Shown here: piece by piece, positions 49,191 to 59,989 of the stretch
How the letters are laid out: every line of letters starts with the position of its first letter
How positions within the stretch are numbered: position 1 is the stretch's first letter
Source: Closterium sp. Naga37s-1
Taxonomy: Eukaryota; Streptophyta; Zygnematophyceae; Desmidiales; Closteriaceae
NCBI GenBank assembly: GCA_947471745.1
Contig: CANJKZ010000978.1
Coordinates: 619,501-683,500 of the forward strand
DNA: 64,000 bases
Reading direction: 5' to 3'
Translations under genes and position numbers: made by a program
The notes under the pieces: model-generated
The model's database searches: none
What the model saw: only the letters and a program-made list of their open reading frames with translations
What the model was told of the DNA's origin: nothing

Positions 49191-50733
49191 TCAAAGTTGC
49201 TCCGGCGAGAGAGGCTCCTGCCGACGTGTACCAGAACCACCAGCAACAACACCCGCAGCACCCCCAGCAGCAGCACCTCCAGCACCTCCTGTCCCCAGAG
49301 GACTCGCAGCACCCCCAGAGCCAGCACCCTCAGTGTCACCACCTCCAGCAGCACCAGAGTCTACAGCGACGGGCTGCAGTGGCGGTGAAGATGGTCGAGG
49401 CAGAAACCCAGGAGGGATCGCCAAGCGCGTGGAGCGGCAAGGGGCCACGGTGTCGCCAACAGTCGTGTCACCCCCCTCAGTTGGGCCAGAGGTGTCAGAG
49501 GAGACCTCCAAAGGCTCAACCAAGGGGGGTGGGTATACCTGAGACACACCTGAGGGAGAAGAACTGGGAGGAGGGAGGGGGGCTACCGGGGGGGGGGGGG
49601 TCGACAACCAGGGAGAGAGGCGGGAGGGGTACCGGGGAACTGCGATCGGGGTGAAGACAGTAGAAGCAGACTGACTCGTCAAAAGTGACGTTGCGGGAGG
49701 ACCGCACATGACGAGAGCCCGGGTGGTAAAACTGCCAGGGCGTTGCGTTGGTGGGAAAGCCAAGGAACACGCACCGAAGAGTGCGCGGAGAGAGCTTGCC
49801 CGCGGGCAGATCGCGGACAAGAGAGAGGGAACCCCAGACCCAAAACTCCAACACATCGCCAACCTCTCCCATCCACCGCAGAGTAGGTGAGGTCTTTGGG
49901 TGGGAGACTCGGGGCCAAAGGTTGAGCTGATGCGCGGTGTATCGGACCGCAAACGGCCACAGAAAATGGGGAGCAGCCGCATGGATCATGGAGGTACGAG
50001 CAACCTCCATGACCAGGCCAATGCGGCGCTCGGCAATCCCATTGTGCTATGGAGAGGCCGGAAGCATGAACGACTGGACGATGCCCTCTGCACCACAGAA
50101 GACCTTGAGGAGGCGGGATGAAAACTCACCACCTCGGTCAGAGTGCAGCCGCGGAACTGGGAGGTCCTGACGGAACTGAGCGCGAAGCTGGAGACGGGCA
50201 GCGCGGATCCAGCGGATCAAGACCCCGCAGACATCCGCCTTGCTTTGCAAGGGGAAGACCGTGGTGTAGCGCGTGTAGTCGTCGAAAACCAGCAGAAAGT
50301 AGCGCTTGCCACCCTGTCCAATGACACAGGCGAGGCCCCACACGTCCATGTGGAGGGTCTGCAGAGGAGCAGTGGTAGGAGGAAACGAGGAGTGAGGAGC
50401 AGCGCGCTGCTGCCCCTCGACGCAGGGAAGGCAGGGCGGTGCAAGCGACCTCGGGAGTGGGGGCAGGGACCTGGGGAGACCAGACACAAGGAGACGGGAG
50501 TGCATGCCACGCAGGCGTGGCAAGGAGGGGTGGCCAAGACGGTGGTGCCAGAGGAGAGTCTGGTGCGTGAGGAGACGACACGAACAAGACGCAGTGACCT
50601 CAACCGACGCAGCTACCTGACCTGACTCAGCCACCTGTGCAGACTCAGTAGTCAGTGTGTACAGACCAGACCCGGGCCTCCGAGTGAACGTCGCGAGGTG
50701 CTCGCTAGTGCGTGAGTCCGCACAGATCGCCAC
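49191..50733 (-). pseudogene. Copia-B integrase
   Basis: GAG-pre-integrase TLLWHHRLGHPSLPRLRGM, core HMDVWGLACV and HSDRGGEF, a stop where Gln precedes NGIAERR, then SMIHAAAPHFLWPFAVRY and RNVTFDES. Linker with SGAAGGGDTEGAG repeats follows. Confidence 0.83.
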
Positions 50734-50772
50734 AAGCTCTCCTCCAGGCTGGGTGACAGTGAACCACTGGTC

Positions 50773-51003
50773 CTAGAGAACAGATGTAGCCGCCAAGTTC
50801 TTAGCGAACGAGGGGAGGTGGAGACTTGTGAGGAGGCCGAAAGGGGCCACTGGACACGGGAGAACAGTAGCGCCACGCGCAACTACTGGGCCACCGGAGG
50901 GGCCGGCTAGTGTGACAGGGACAGGGGCTGTGAGCGGTGTGACTGTGGTGCTGTCGCGGAAGATGCAGCGAGACGCGCCTGAGTCAAGAGTAAAAGTGTG
51001 CAA
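50773..51003 (-). pseudogene. Copia-B protease
   Basis: LHTFTLDSGASRCIFRD with an intact active-site triplet; ends at a stop near 50,773 before the GAG-pre-integrase part. Confidence 0.8.
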
Positions 51004-51029
51004 GGCCTCCTCAGGCTCTGCACGTGCTC

Positions 51030-52456
51030 TTAGTCAAAAGCACTAAGTCTAGCAGCCTCTACCCTAGCAACTCTAGGCACACACGCGTAACAATCAACCT
51101 CAACACTAGCAGAAGCAGCATACATTGCATACATGCCAGCATGGAACACAACCCAGTCACAAGCAAAAACATCAATGTCCTTCTTCAGCAAGGCCAACCA
51201 GTATGGAGTCGTCATCTGCTCACCATGCTCCGCACGATACAGATCGTCGAGGCGAGAGAAGCAACGAGACTTGGTGTGGTCGGTGCGAGTGCACGTCGCT
51301 CTAGGCTGACCTGTGCGACGGACGTACCCGCAGCGAGCTGGGGCACCTGAGCTGCCACATCGGATCGCCCACTCACGAAGCTGCTGCGGCAAGAGCTACA
51401 CCTGTCGGCTCGGCTGCTGCTGCTGACCACCCCCAGAGCCACCTCCACCACCCGCTGCACCACCAGACGCAGATGAACGAGTGGCCGGACCTCCAGCCCC
51501 TCCTCCGCCAACTCCACTCCGAGTGCCACCCCCAACCCCTCCACCACCCCCATTGCTCCCACCACCCCCTCCTCCTCCTCCTCGGCCGCCTCCACCTCCT
51601 CCTTCCCCACCACCACCACCTCCACCGCCTCCACCGTTGCCCCCACCACCCCCACCACCCCCACCCTTGCCACCTTGCCCTTGCCGCTGCGGTGCCTCCC
51701 ACTAGGAGCAGACGCAGCACCGACCTCCTCAGCACCAAGGAAGTCCACAGCAGCAGCTAAGGCAACACACGGCGCGAGCAGGGAGGGGGAGCACCCCTCA
51801 AAGACAGAGGGGAGGGGAGTGCTACAAGAGGCAGCGACAGCTAGGGCTGCGGACTCAGCCTCTAAGAGACGGGACTCAAACGAGGCGAGGGTGATCTTCA
51901 TGGGGTCTAGAGCAAGGAAGTGGTCGTGTACAGCACGAAGGGAGTCAGGGAGGCGGGTCGTGAGAAAATAAAGGGTGAGATAAATGGGTGGCTTGTTCTC
52001 AGCTCTAAAGGCGGGCTTGAGGGCAGAAGCGTAGCGGGTCTCAAGGGAGCCCAGGTGAGTCAGGATGTCGGCTACAGTGGTGAAGTCTGACAACTCAGGA
52101 AAGAGGAACGGCAGTGCCAGGCGGCCTACAGTGGCAGACGACAGGGACGAGTAGCGCTTGACTACAACGTCCTAAAGTGCCTTTGCAGTCTTAAGCTGAC
52201 GAAAGTGGGTGCGTTGGTTTAGCGGAAGGTGACTACGGACAGCAAGAGCGGCAGTAGCATCACGAGAAGTCCACTTGGACCGGTCTACACGAGCAGCTGA
52301 GTCAACAGGGGCATCGAGGGACCCTGAGGTATGCTCAAAGAGAGAGACATCCTCCCTAGTAAAGCTCTGCAGGTACCAGTGGAGATCCTCTAGCCAGGAC
52401 TCAAAGTCTACCGGGTGGCCCACTCTGTCAAAGGTGAGTACACTAGGGGTCGCCAT
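51030..52456 (-). pseudogene. Copia-B gag
   Basis: ATG at 52,456 (MATPSVLTFDRVGHPVDFESW). A stop follows KTAKAL, where Copia-A has Tyr. Capsid-like FTTVADILTHLGSLETRY, a Gly/Val-rich tract, a further stop, then LPQQLREWAI and the Cys/His motif CGYVRRTG...TCTRTDHTKSRCFSRL. Confidence 0.82.
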
Positions 52457-52499
52457 AGCAGTACAACGGTAGTGGCAGCAGTAGAAACAGTAGTAGCAG

Positions 52500-53170
52500 T
52501 AGCAGCAGTAAGGGGCTGCTCAGTAGGGCGGCTCGGTTTGGGCGGCTCGGTTTGGGCGGCTCGGCAGGGCGGCTCGAACGGGCGACTCGACTAGGCGGCT
52601 CGGTTTTGCAGCTCGGAGGCAGCAGCAGCAGCAGGCGCGCTAGCCGACGGTGCAAGCAGCAGCAGCAGCAGGCGCGCAAGCAGGGCAGGGCAGGGCGCAA
52701 GCTGGCGGTGCAGCAGTGCAGTAGGGGCAGGGCAGGGGCGTGAGCGGGCGGCGCAGGGCAATGCGCGGGCGGCTCAGGCAGGGCGCACGCAGGCAGCGCA
52801 AGCAATGCAGCGCGCAGGGCAACGGGCGGCGGGCCAGCATCGAGCAGGCAGCGCGGGCGGCACAAGGCAGCGCGGGCAATGAGTGGGCAGCGTGCGGGCT
52901 GCGCGAGCAATGGGCGAGCGGCGTGCGGGCAGCGCAGGCAGTGCGCGGGCAGCGTGCAGGCAGCGCGGGCAGTGCGTGGGCAGTGTGCGGGCAGCGCACG
53001 GGCAGCGCGAGCAGCAGGCGGGCAGGCGCAGTAGGCAGCGCGACAGTGCGCGGCTTTGGGCAGGCAGCGCTGTAGCGCGCTAGGCACGGCAGGGCAGCAG
53101 CACAAGGGCGTGCTGGGCGGGCAAAAACGACGGGTCGGGCAGGGGAAAAACTACTGCCGCGCAGAGCGGA
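52500..53170. repeat. Copia-B leader, irregular GC-rich repeats
   Basis: GGCGGCTCG and then GGCAGCGCGGGCAGTGCG-type units between gag and primer site. Long frames here are repeat artefacts. Confidence 0.82.
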
Positions 53171-53227
53171 ACGAATTCGGTGGGCCCAAAAAAAAACCGG
53201 TCCTAACTGGGACCTACTCTGAAACCA

Positions 53228-53355
53228 TTTCAAATGAGGAATGATTGACTATGCAGGAAATGTGGTACAAGTACTAGCCCTAACAAGGGTTGTACCCATA
53301 GGGAGTGACCCTCTACAACCTAACAGAACTAACATGATATAAACATGTTTTGACA
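53228..53355 (-). repeat. Copia-B 5' LTR
   Basis: 128 bp; shares GGTACAAGTACTARCCCTAA with the Copia-C LTR. The left end reads TTTC where TG is expected. Confidence 0.72.
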
Positions 53356-53431
53356 GCGGGGCCCCAGACGTCCAAGTGGAGAGTATGGAAGGGTGCGGTG
53401 GCCAAACGAAGGGAGGAGTGAGGAGTGGCAC

Positions 53432-54091
53432 TTAGCCGACCCTCGACGAAAGGAGTGCACGCGCAGGCAAAGGAGGGTGCGAGGCAAAGACGCGCGGGAG
53501 ACCTGAGACAAGACGCTGGCTAGCTATGCTGCGGAGGCAAGGGAGGGACGGCTGACCAAGACGGTGGTGCCACAGGACTGTTGGGTGGGTGACCAACTGA
53601 CAGGGGCACGACGCAGCAACTTGACTGGACGCAGCTATCTGACCAGACGCAACTACCTGGGGAGACGAAGTGTGCAGTGTGAAGAGACCAGAGTTGCCTA
53701 GCCCTTGTTTGAATAAGGCCTGCGGAGCGTAAGTGTCATCGTCGACGCAGGTCCCGTCATGCCCAAACGGAGGAAACCAGATGCCGACGTGGCGTTCTTG
53801 AAGGTTTCCAACACCCACCAAGTTTTCAGAGAACGAGGGGATGTGAAGACCACTGAGGACACCAGAGGGGACAGTCCGACACAGAAGGGTGGTAGAACTG
53901 CATGCAGCTGCTGGTCTTGAAGTACGATCAGCCAGTGCATCCGGAGCTGGAGGAGGGAGCGGAGTGAGAGTTGTGTGGTCTAGAAAGAAGCACTGAGATG
54001 CGCCAGAATCCAGCGTGAATGAGAGTGACGCCTCAGCCGAAGGTGCACATGGGCTAGTGGCTACACAAGCACATAGAATAGAAGCACACAC
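53432..54091 (-). pseudogene. Copia-E protease and GAG-pre-integrase
   Basis: SLSFTLDSGASQCFF, IPSFSENLVGVGN, TVLWHHRLGQPSLPCLRSI. The integrase start, HLDVWGP-like, lies at 53,356-53,430 in another frame. Overlaps the end of gag in the +1 frame. Confidence 0.8.
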
Positions 54092-55346
54092 CTAGACTAG
54101 CAACAGGCAAAGAACCTAGACTACCAACACGCGAGCAAACGGATCCAGCAGCACTATAGTCCACATCAGCATACATCACAGAAGCAGATTGCATGGCAAC
54201 AAACAACCTTACCACAGACATATGAAACAAGGATGGACCAAGAGAACAAGCCAGCGGGGCCCAATTTGGGGAGGGGGCGTCACCGTAATCTGCGCAAAGG
54301 TGGTCCGTGAGCTGACTGAAGCACTGTCCCCGGAGGGTGAAAGCGGCCACAGGGCTGACCGCGACGTGTCCTAGTCTAGACAACTGCAAAGAGTAGGGGG
54401 GGTACCACGGGACTCCCAGCTGGGCGCACCACTGCCACGCCCAGATCCCATTGGTCCACCAGATCCCCACTGCCGGGGCTGCTGCTGTACCTTCCGATGC
54501 GCCTGTCCCTACTGCTGCGGCTGTCCCTGCTGCTGTTGCGGTCCCTGCTGAGGCTGCTGCTGCTGGGGCCGCCTCTGGTGCTGCGTTGCTGCCGCGTCAT
54601 ACCAACGAGCTATGCCAGTGCTCCCTCACGTCGGGCTTGCAGGCCCACAGTCACCTCCAGGGAAACCTCCACTAGACTGGGACGGACCAAGACCGTCCCC
54701 ACCTCCGCCACTCACTGCGTCACCCCCGTCGCCACCACCGGCACCACCACCCTTCCCTCCTTTCTTACCTCTTTTGCCCCTGGACCGCCCACCCACAGTG
54801 GATACTGCTGCAGTCTCACCAGTAGCAAGAGACGCAGTGGAGGCAAGAGAAGCAATGAAAGTGGGGAGCTGTGGAATAGTACACCCCTGAAAGAGCGAGG
54901 GAACCACAGCGCCAGAAGCTTATGAAATGGAGCGGATGTTGCTCTCGATGTCCTTGAGTGCTGACTCAAGGACCTCGATAGTGAGCTCATTAGGGTGCTT
55001 TGGAAGAAGCGCGTCGCGGACAGGTGCAAGACAGTCAAGGAAGGAAGTGGCTATGAAGTGAATGGTGATGGGCATGGGAGGGGGATGATCGCCAGCTGGG
55101 CCTCGCTATTCGCAGCACGGTAGCCAGCTGGGCATTGATTGCCGCAAAACAGGCCTGGGCAGATCGAACCTGGGTGAAGTGGGTCTCCTCAAACTCAGGG
55201 CGAAGGCTGGTGAGGGCGATACGAGCTGTGGCATCACGAGACTGCCACACCGACAGGGCTGTACGGCCCTTATCAAAGAGCGCCTGCTCGTCGTCGGTAG
55301 GCTCCGCAGGCAGGTCACGGGGGCGAGGACGCGCGGGCAAGTCCAT
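54054..55346 (-). pseudogene. Copia-E gag
   Basis: ATG at 55,346 (MDLPARPRPRDLPAEPTDDEQ), VWQSRDATARIALTSL, then frameshifted segments: a Gly-rich tract (54,626-54,800), a Gln/Arg-rich tract and FTLRGQCFSQLTDHL near 54,300. Confidence 0.72.
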
Positions 55347-55765
55347 AGCTTGTCGCCGTCCCAGTGCTCGCTCTACAGGTGCAGCTCGACGCGAAGGAGT
55401 CAGGCGGGGAAATCAAGTGCCCTACCCCCCTGCATCAAAACGTAGAGGTCGGGGGGCGGCCATGTCTAGTGCTCGACTGGACTAGGGGCGAAATAGGACG
55501 GACGAACGAAGCCGGAAGGGCGACTCTAGGAATTGTCGAATCGAGTGGTGGGTAGAGCTAGAAAGGACAAGCCTAGGGACACTAGACATTAATCATAATT
55601 ACCCTAGGAAGTGTACTGTGGCCGCCAGCCGCTGCGGATGGAACGCCAGTGACAGTAAGTGTTGGAAGGTACAGCACGGGTGGTTAGGTGCGGTAGGAAG
55701 TCGCTTAGCGCGGTGGGGAGCGGTTGGTTACGTTATAGTGCGGTCAAGGAGGGGCCTTAGAGTAG
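55347..55765. other. Copia-E leader, non-repetitive part
   Basis: No gene seen. Confidence 0.4.
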
Positions 55766-56310
55766 ATCAGGCCCCACGATATCAGGGTAAAACATCCTGA
55801 TTACCCTGATTTCATGATAGTGTCAGGTGTTTTCCCTGCAATTTCAGGAAGATAGAGGCCCCACTATATTTTACCCTGTCACTTCAGGAAAAAAAAATTG
55901 TTGGGCCCTGAAATTTCAGGAAGGCCGTGAGATTTTGCCCTGCAGCATCAGGACGAAGGTAGAGGACTGCCCTGATGCGCACGCAGAAGGGGAAGGGGTG
56001 TGGGGGTGGGGGGGGATGGGGGAGAGGGGGGAAGGGGCGGGGGTGTGTGTGAACTGGTTTTGTCTCCCCCCGAGGATTTCGCCACTGCCTCGTCGTACCA
56101 TACCATGCATGCACCAGGCTTCCCAGTCATATCGTGCCTTCCCCTCCACCTCTCTCATGTCTTGTGATTTTGTTGCACCGAGAAATCAGGATGAACTCAT
56201 GTTGGTGTCCTGAAAGTTCATGATGGCCAGAAAAAGATTGCCCTGAAAAATCAGGGCATTCTTGAGAATTTTTAAAAGTTGCCCTGAGGGCTTAGGATGC
56301 CCGAAATCCA
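55766..56310. repeat. Dispersed CCCTGA...TCAGG motifs in Copia-E leader
   Basis: At least eight matches to CCCTG followed 5-6 bases later by TCAGG, including CCTGAAATTTCAGG (about 55,905), CCCTGCAATTTCAGG (55,835) and CCCTGAAAAATCAGGGC (56,240). Many are partial palindromes. Confidence 0.6.
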
Positions 56311-56324
56311 AGCACAGGCCCTGG

Positions 56325-56560
56325 AGTAGAGGGCCGAGGGGCCATAGCATTGAGGGCCGCGGGACTTCAGAACGAGGGGCCTCGGGGCCTTAGAACGAGG
56401 GGTCGCAGGGCCTTAGAACGACGGGCCGCAGGGCCTTAGAACGAGGGGCTCCAGGGCCTTAGAACGAGGGGCTGCAGGGCCTTAGAACGAGGGGTCACTG
56501 TGCCTAGGAACGAGGGGCCTTGGGGCCTAAGAACCAGGGGCCGCTGGGCCTTTGTGCTAT
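56325..56560. repeat. Copia-E leader minisatellite, about 24-bp unit
   Basis: About ten units with GCAGGGCCTTAGAACGAGGG. Confidence 0.88.
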
Positions 56561-56919
56561 GCGGTGGGCTGCTGAGCAGGGCGTGGGCGGCAGGGCAGGG
56601 CGCCACGACAGAGTGTGGGCTGTGCGTGCGTGCGCTATAGTGCGTCCGCGTGGGCTGCGGCGGTGCGTGCGCGAGCTGCAGAACGTGCGCGGAGGCTGCT
56701 GCTAAGCATGCACGCGCTGCAGTGTGTCTGCGCGAGCTGCACATGTTCGTGCATGCGCAGAGTCGAGCTGGCTGCTGCGCGAGTGCGGTGGCGTGCGTGC
56801 GCAAGCACGCGCGCGGCTGCTAGCTACGAGCGGGGTAGCGTGGGTGGGCCGGACAGGATAGGACGGGACGGGACGATTCGCAGAGCGCTACGGGACGCGA
56901 GGGCTTGCGGGGCGTTACG

Positions 56920-57052
56920 TGTAAGAATCTAGAACGAGAAATGATGGTATTGAACGGAAAGTTGGGTACAAGTACTAACCCTAATTGGGCTGTACCCCTT
57001 ATGGGCTACCCCACTACAGCCTACATAATGTAAGCACTATAACATTCTGACA
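56920..57052 (-). repeat. Copia-C 3' LTR
   Basis: 133 bp with TG...CA ends; a polypurine tract like that of Copia-A abuts it. Confidence 0.85.
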
Positions 57053-57279
57053 CACCCCCATAAGCAAAGTGGGGGAGAACACGTGGTCACAAGACCAGTC
57101 AAGAAAAGCAAAGCAAGCTCAGGGTGGATCACGAAGGCACCACACATTCTGAGCACAAGCAAATGGCCACAAGGCCAGTTCACATGCAGAGTTATATAAA
57201 AGAGAACAAACAATACAGTGATCATACCCTAACAAGTGTAAGCATGCAAGTATATATATAGATCACAGTACAAGCAAAG

Positions 57280-59098
57280 TCACGCAGTGAACAAGTGAGG
57301 CCAAGTAAGCACAAGGCCTAAAACAGTACAGAAACGCTGATGGTCACCAGACTGAAGTGCCTTGGTGAATATATCAGCAGTGTTGGCCCTAGTGGCCACG
57401 TACGCAAGACGAAGCTGACCACACTGCTGCAACTCTCGAGCAAGGAAGTAACGCAGAGCGATGTGCTTCGTTCTGTGCTCTAGTCTGTGTACCTGACACA
57501 AGGCAATCATGGCCTTGTTGTCTATGTACAGAACTGGAGAAGAACGAGGCCGCTCCCCCAAGTCGGTCAGTAGGTAGGTGAGCTAGCGTAACTCCTGTGC
57601 AGCCATGGCCCCAGCGTAGATCTCAGCCTCAAAACTGGAACTGAGAACAGAAGACGAGCGGGTAGACCGCCAAGAAATAGAGCCGGAGCCAAGGCTGAAG
57701 GTGTAACCCTGTGATGACCGCTGCATAGCCAAGTCGTCAACCCAAGAAGCGTCTGCGTGTCCAGTGAGGACAACTGGACCCCGTCCTCCAAGCACGAGCC
57801 CCATGCCCGAAGTAATGCACAAGTAGCGCAACACCCTCTTAGCGGCCTCCCAGTGCTCTGGTCGGTGTCTCCCAAGCGCAACGTAGCGTGCCAGGATGCT
57901 AAGAGGGTAAGCAAGGTCAGGTCGAGTGCAAGTCATCAGGTAGATGAGGCAGCCCACAAGCTCTGGATACAACCCACTCTGCTCTACGGACTCATCCGAA
58001 GGTGGAGCTGAGAGCGAGTGACCGGTAGGCAGAGGAGTGGACTGTGGCGAGGAGTACCGGAAGCCGAAGCGCTGAAGGACCTGGTGCACCATGTGTGACT
58101 GAGTCAGGGTGATGGTGCGCTGTGCTCTGTCCAGGGTGATCTGCAAGCCAAGATAGCTGCGTAGCTCACCCAGGTCAATGCAGGTGTGTCTCTTCTTCAG
58201 CTCCGACTTCACAAGGGTCAGTGCGTCAATGTCAGCAGTGGCAAAGACCAAGTCGTCGACGTACACGAGGACGTAGAGCGGCGTCAGCGAAGTGTCGGTG
58301 CGTAGAAACCGCGATGGGTCAGCAGTCGAAGGAGCAAACCCAAGAGCCGCAAGCGTCGTCCTCCGTGTGTTGTGCTACTCGCGAGGCGCCTGACGGAGAC
58401 CATAGACTGGCCGCCTGAGGCTCCACTGGGTACCTGCAGGAAACGACCCAGTGAAGCCAGGTGGACAGTGCACCCAGATCTCCTCGTGCAGGCTGCTTTG
58501 CAAGAAAGCTGTGCTGAAGTCAAGAGAGTGCAGCTCGTAGTCACCCTGAGCTGCGACGTGCAGCAACACCCGAAGAGTGGTCATCTTTGGGGTAGGGGAG
58601 AAGTTATGGAAGAAGTCAACTCCCTGTCGCTGACTGAAGCATCGTGCAACGTAACGAGCCTTGAAGACAGGCGGAGAACCCGGCAGCCGCTTCACCCTGA
58701 AAATCCACATGCCATCGACTATGTTTGCCCCAGAAGGGGGAACTGTGTCGACATAGGTGTCTGTGGACTTCCAGGATGCCATCTCTACGTCCATGGCTAT
58801 CTGCCACTGAGAGGAGTAGGGACCCGTAATCGCCTCTGCGTAAGAGCGCGGGGTCGGGATGTCTGGTGCATCCGGGTCTCCCTTAGGTGCAAGCAGCATG
58901 GCTACGAGATGAGGTACAGCAGCTGCAAGACACTCAAAGTCCTCCTGCCTGTCCTCAAGGACGTCCGTGCTAAGAGCACACTCACCTCCGACGGACGGAA
59001 GACAGTCAGACTCAGACTCAGCAACAAGACTAGTGGCGTAGTCGAGACGACAGGCGGCAGCAATGTCAACAAGCTCAGCAACTAGGGCAGACGCAGCA
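57280..59098 (-). pseudogene. Copia-C reverse transcriptase and RNase H
   Basis: AELVDIAAACRLDYATSLV, SYAEAITGPYSSQWQIAMD, LDFSTAFLQSSLHEEIW, then TAG after QAPRE (Trp in Copia-A), YVDDLVFATAD, GHADASWVDDLA, another TAG after AAQELR (Trp in Copia-A), YIDNKAMIAL and FTKALQ. Otherwise in register. Confidence 0.88.
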
Positions 59099-59935
59099 CG
59101 GCGGCCTGCCCCCTCTCCCCCACCCCCCATCCCCGCCACCTCCCCCCCACAGCAGCAGCCGCGGGAGAGGAGAGGCAGGGCAGAGGGTGGGGCTGTAGTG
59201 ATTCACAGCGGCCACCCCTTCCACGCCACCTCCCCCCCCAAGGATGGAGGAGAAAAAGGGGGGGGGGGGGGGGGGGGGGGGCTGGTGCTGCATATCCCCT
59301 CCCCCCCCACTGCTGCACTCGCAGCAGGGGGGAGGTAGGAGAAGGGGCGGTGCAGGAGCCGCTCGGGCGACAGCAGGTTGGCCACACCCGCCACCCCCAT
59401 ACCCTCCCCCCCACTGCTGCACCCGCAGCAGAGAGATGGAGGAGAAGGGGGGGGCGGGGGGGGGCTGGTGCTACAGGTCCCCTCCCCCCACTGCCGCATC
59501 CGCAGCAGGGGGATGGCAGATCGCTTCCCCCCCACTGCTGCACCCGTAGCAGGGGGAGGTAGGAGAAGGATGAGGGGGGGGGGGGGGGGGGTCGGTGCTG
59601 CAGATCCCCTCCCCCCTTCTGCTGCACCCGCAGCAGGGGGAGGTAGGAGAAGGGTGGGGGGGCCTGGTGCTGCAGATCCCCTCCTGCCTCCCCCTGAACC
59701 TCCAAGCTCCCGCCCCTCTCCCAACACAAGGTGCGGCAGGGAGAGAGAGAGGAGGAGGCGTGGCGGCAGCTGCTGCTGCTGAGGCACATCCGCCACCCCC
59801 TCACACCCTCTCCCCGCCATCCCCATGGAGGGGGGGGAGGGGGGAGAGGGGGGCGGGGGCGGAGCTGCACGTGCGACTGTAGGGCACGCGGGCAGGAGGA
59901 ACCCCCTCTTGCCACCCCCTCACCCACCATGTTGC
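59099..59935. repeat. C/G-run minisatellite around GCTGCACCCGCAGCAG
   Basis: Repeated blocks of a C or G run, CTGCTGCACCCGCAGCAG and GGAGGTAGGAGAAGG. Long G runs (59,258-59,280; 59,575-59,590) may be miscounted. Confidence 0.8.
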
Positions 59936-59989
59936 AACAGGGCACCGGGGCCGCGGTTAGGGGCGGCAGGTCGCGAGGGGCCATGGCTA

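Larger units (their letters stand above)
47837..53355 (-). mobile_element. Copia-B: same family, truncated by the LINE
   Basis: 5' LTR 53,228-53,355, primer site ending 53,227 (minus TGGTTTCAGAGT), leader minisatellite, gag, protease, integrase, linker and the first part of reverse transcriptase, cut at 47,837. The rest of the element is not found at the LINE 3' end. Several stops. The LTR end touches Copia-E coding at 53,356, so Copia-B inserted into Copia-E. Confidence 0.85.
53356..56919 (-). mobile_element. Copia-E: same superfamily, gag to integrase start, interrupted both sides
   Basis: Gag starts at 55,346; protease and GAG-pre-integrase follow to 53,356, where Copia-B is inserted at the integrase start. 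Its leader extends right to 56,919, where Copia-C is inserted. Its own LTR and primer site are not seen. Confidence 0.75.
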
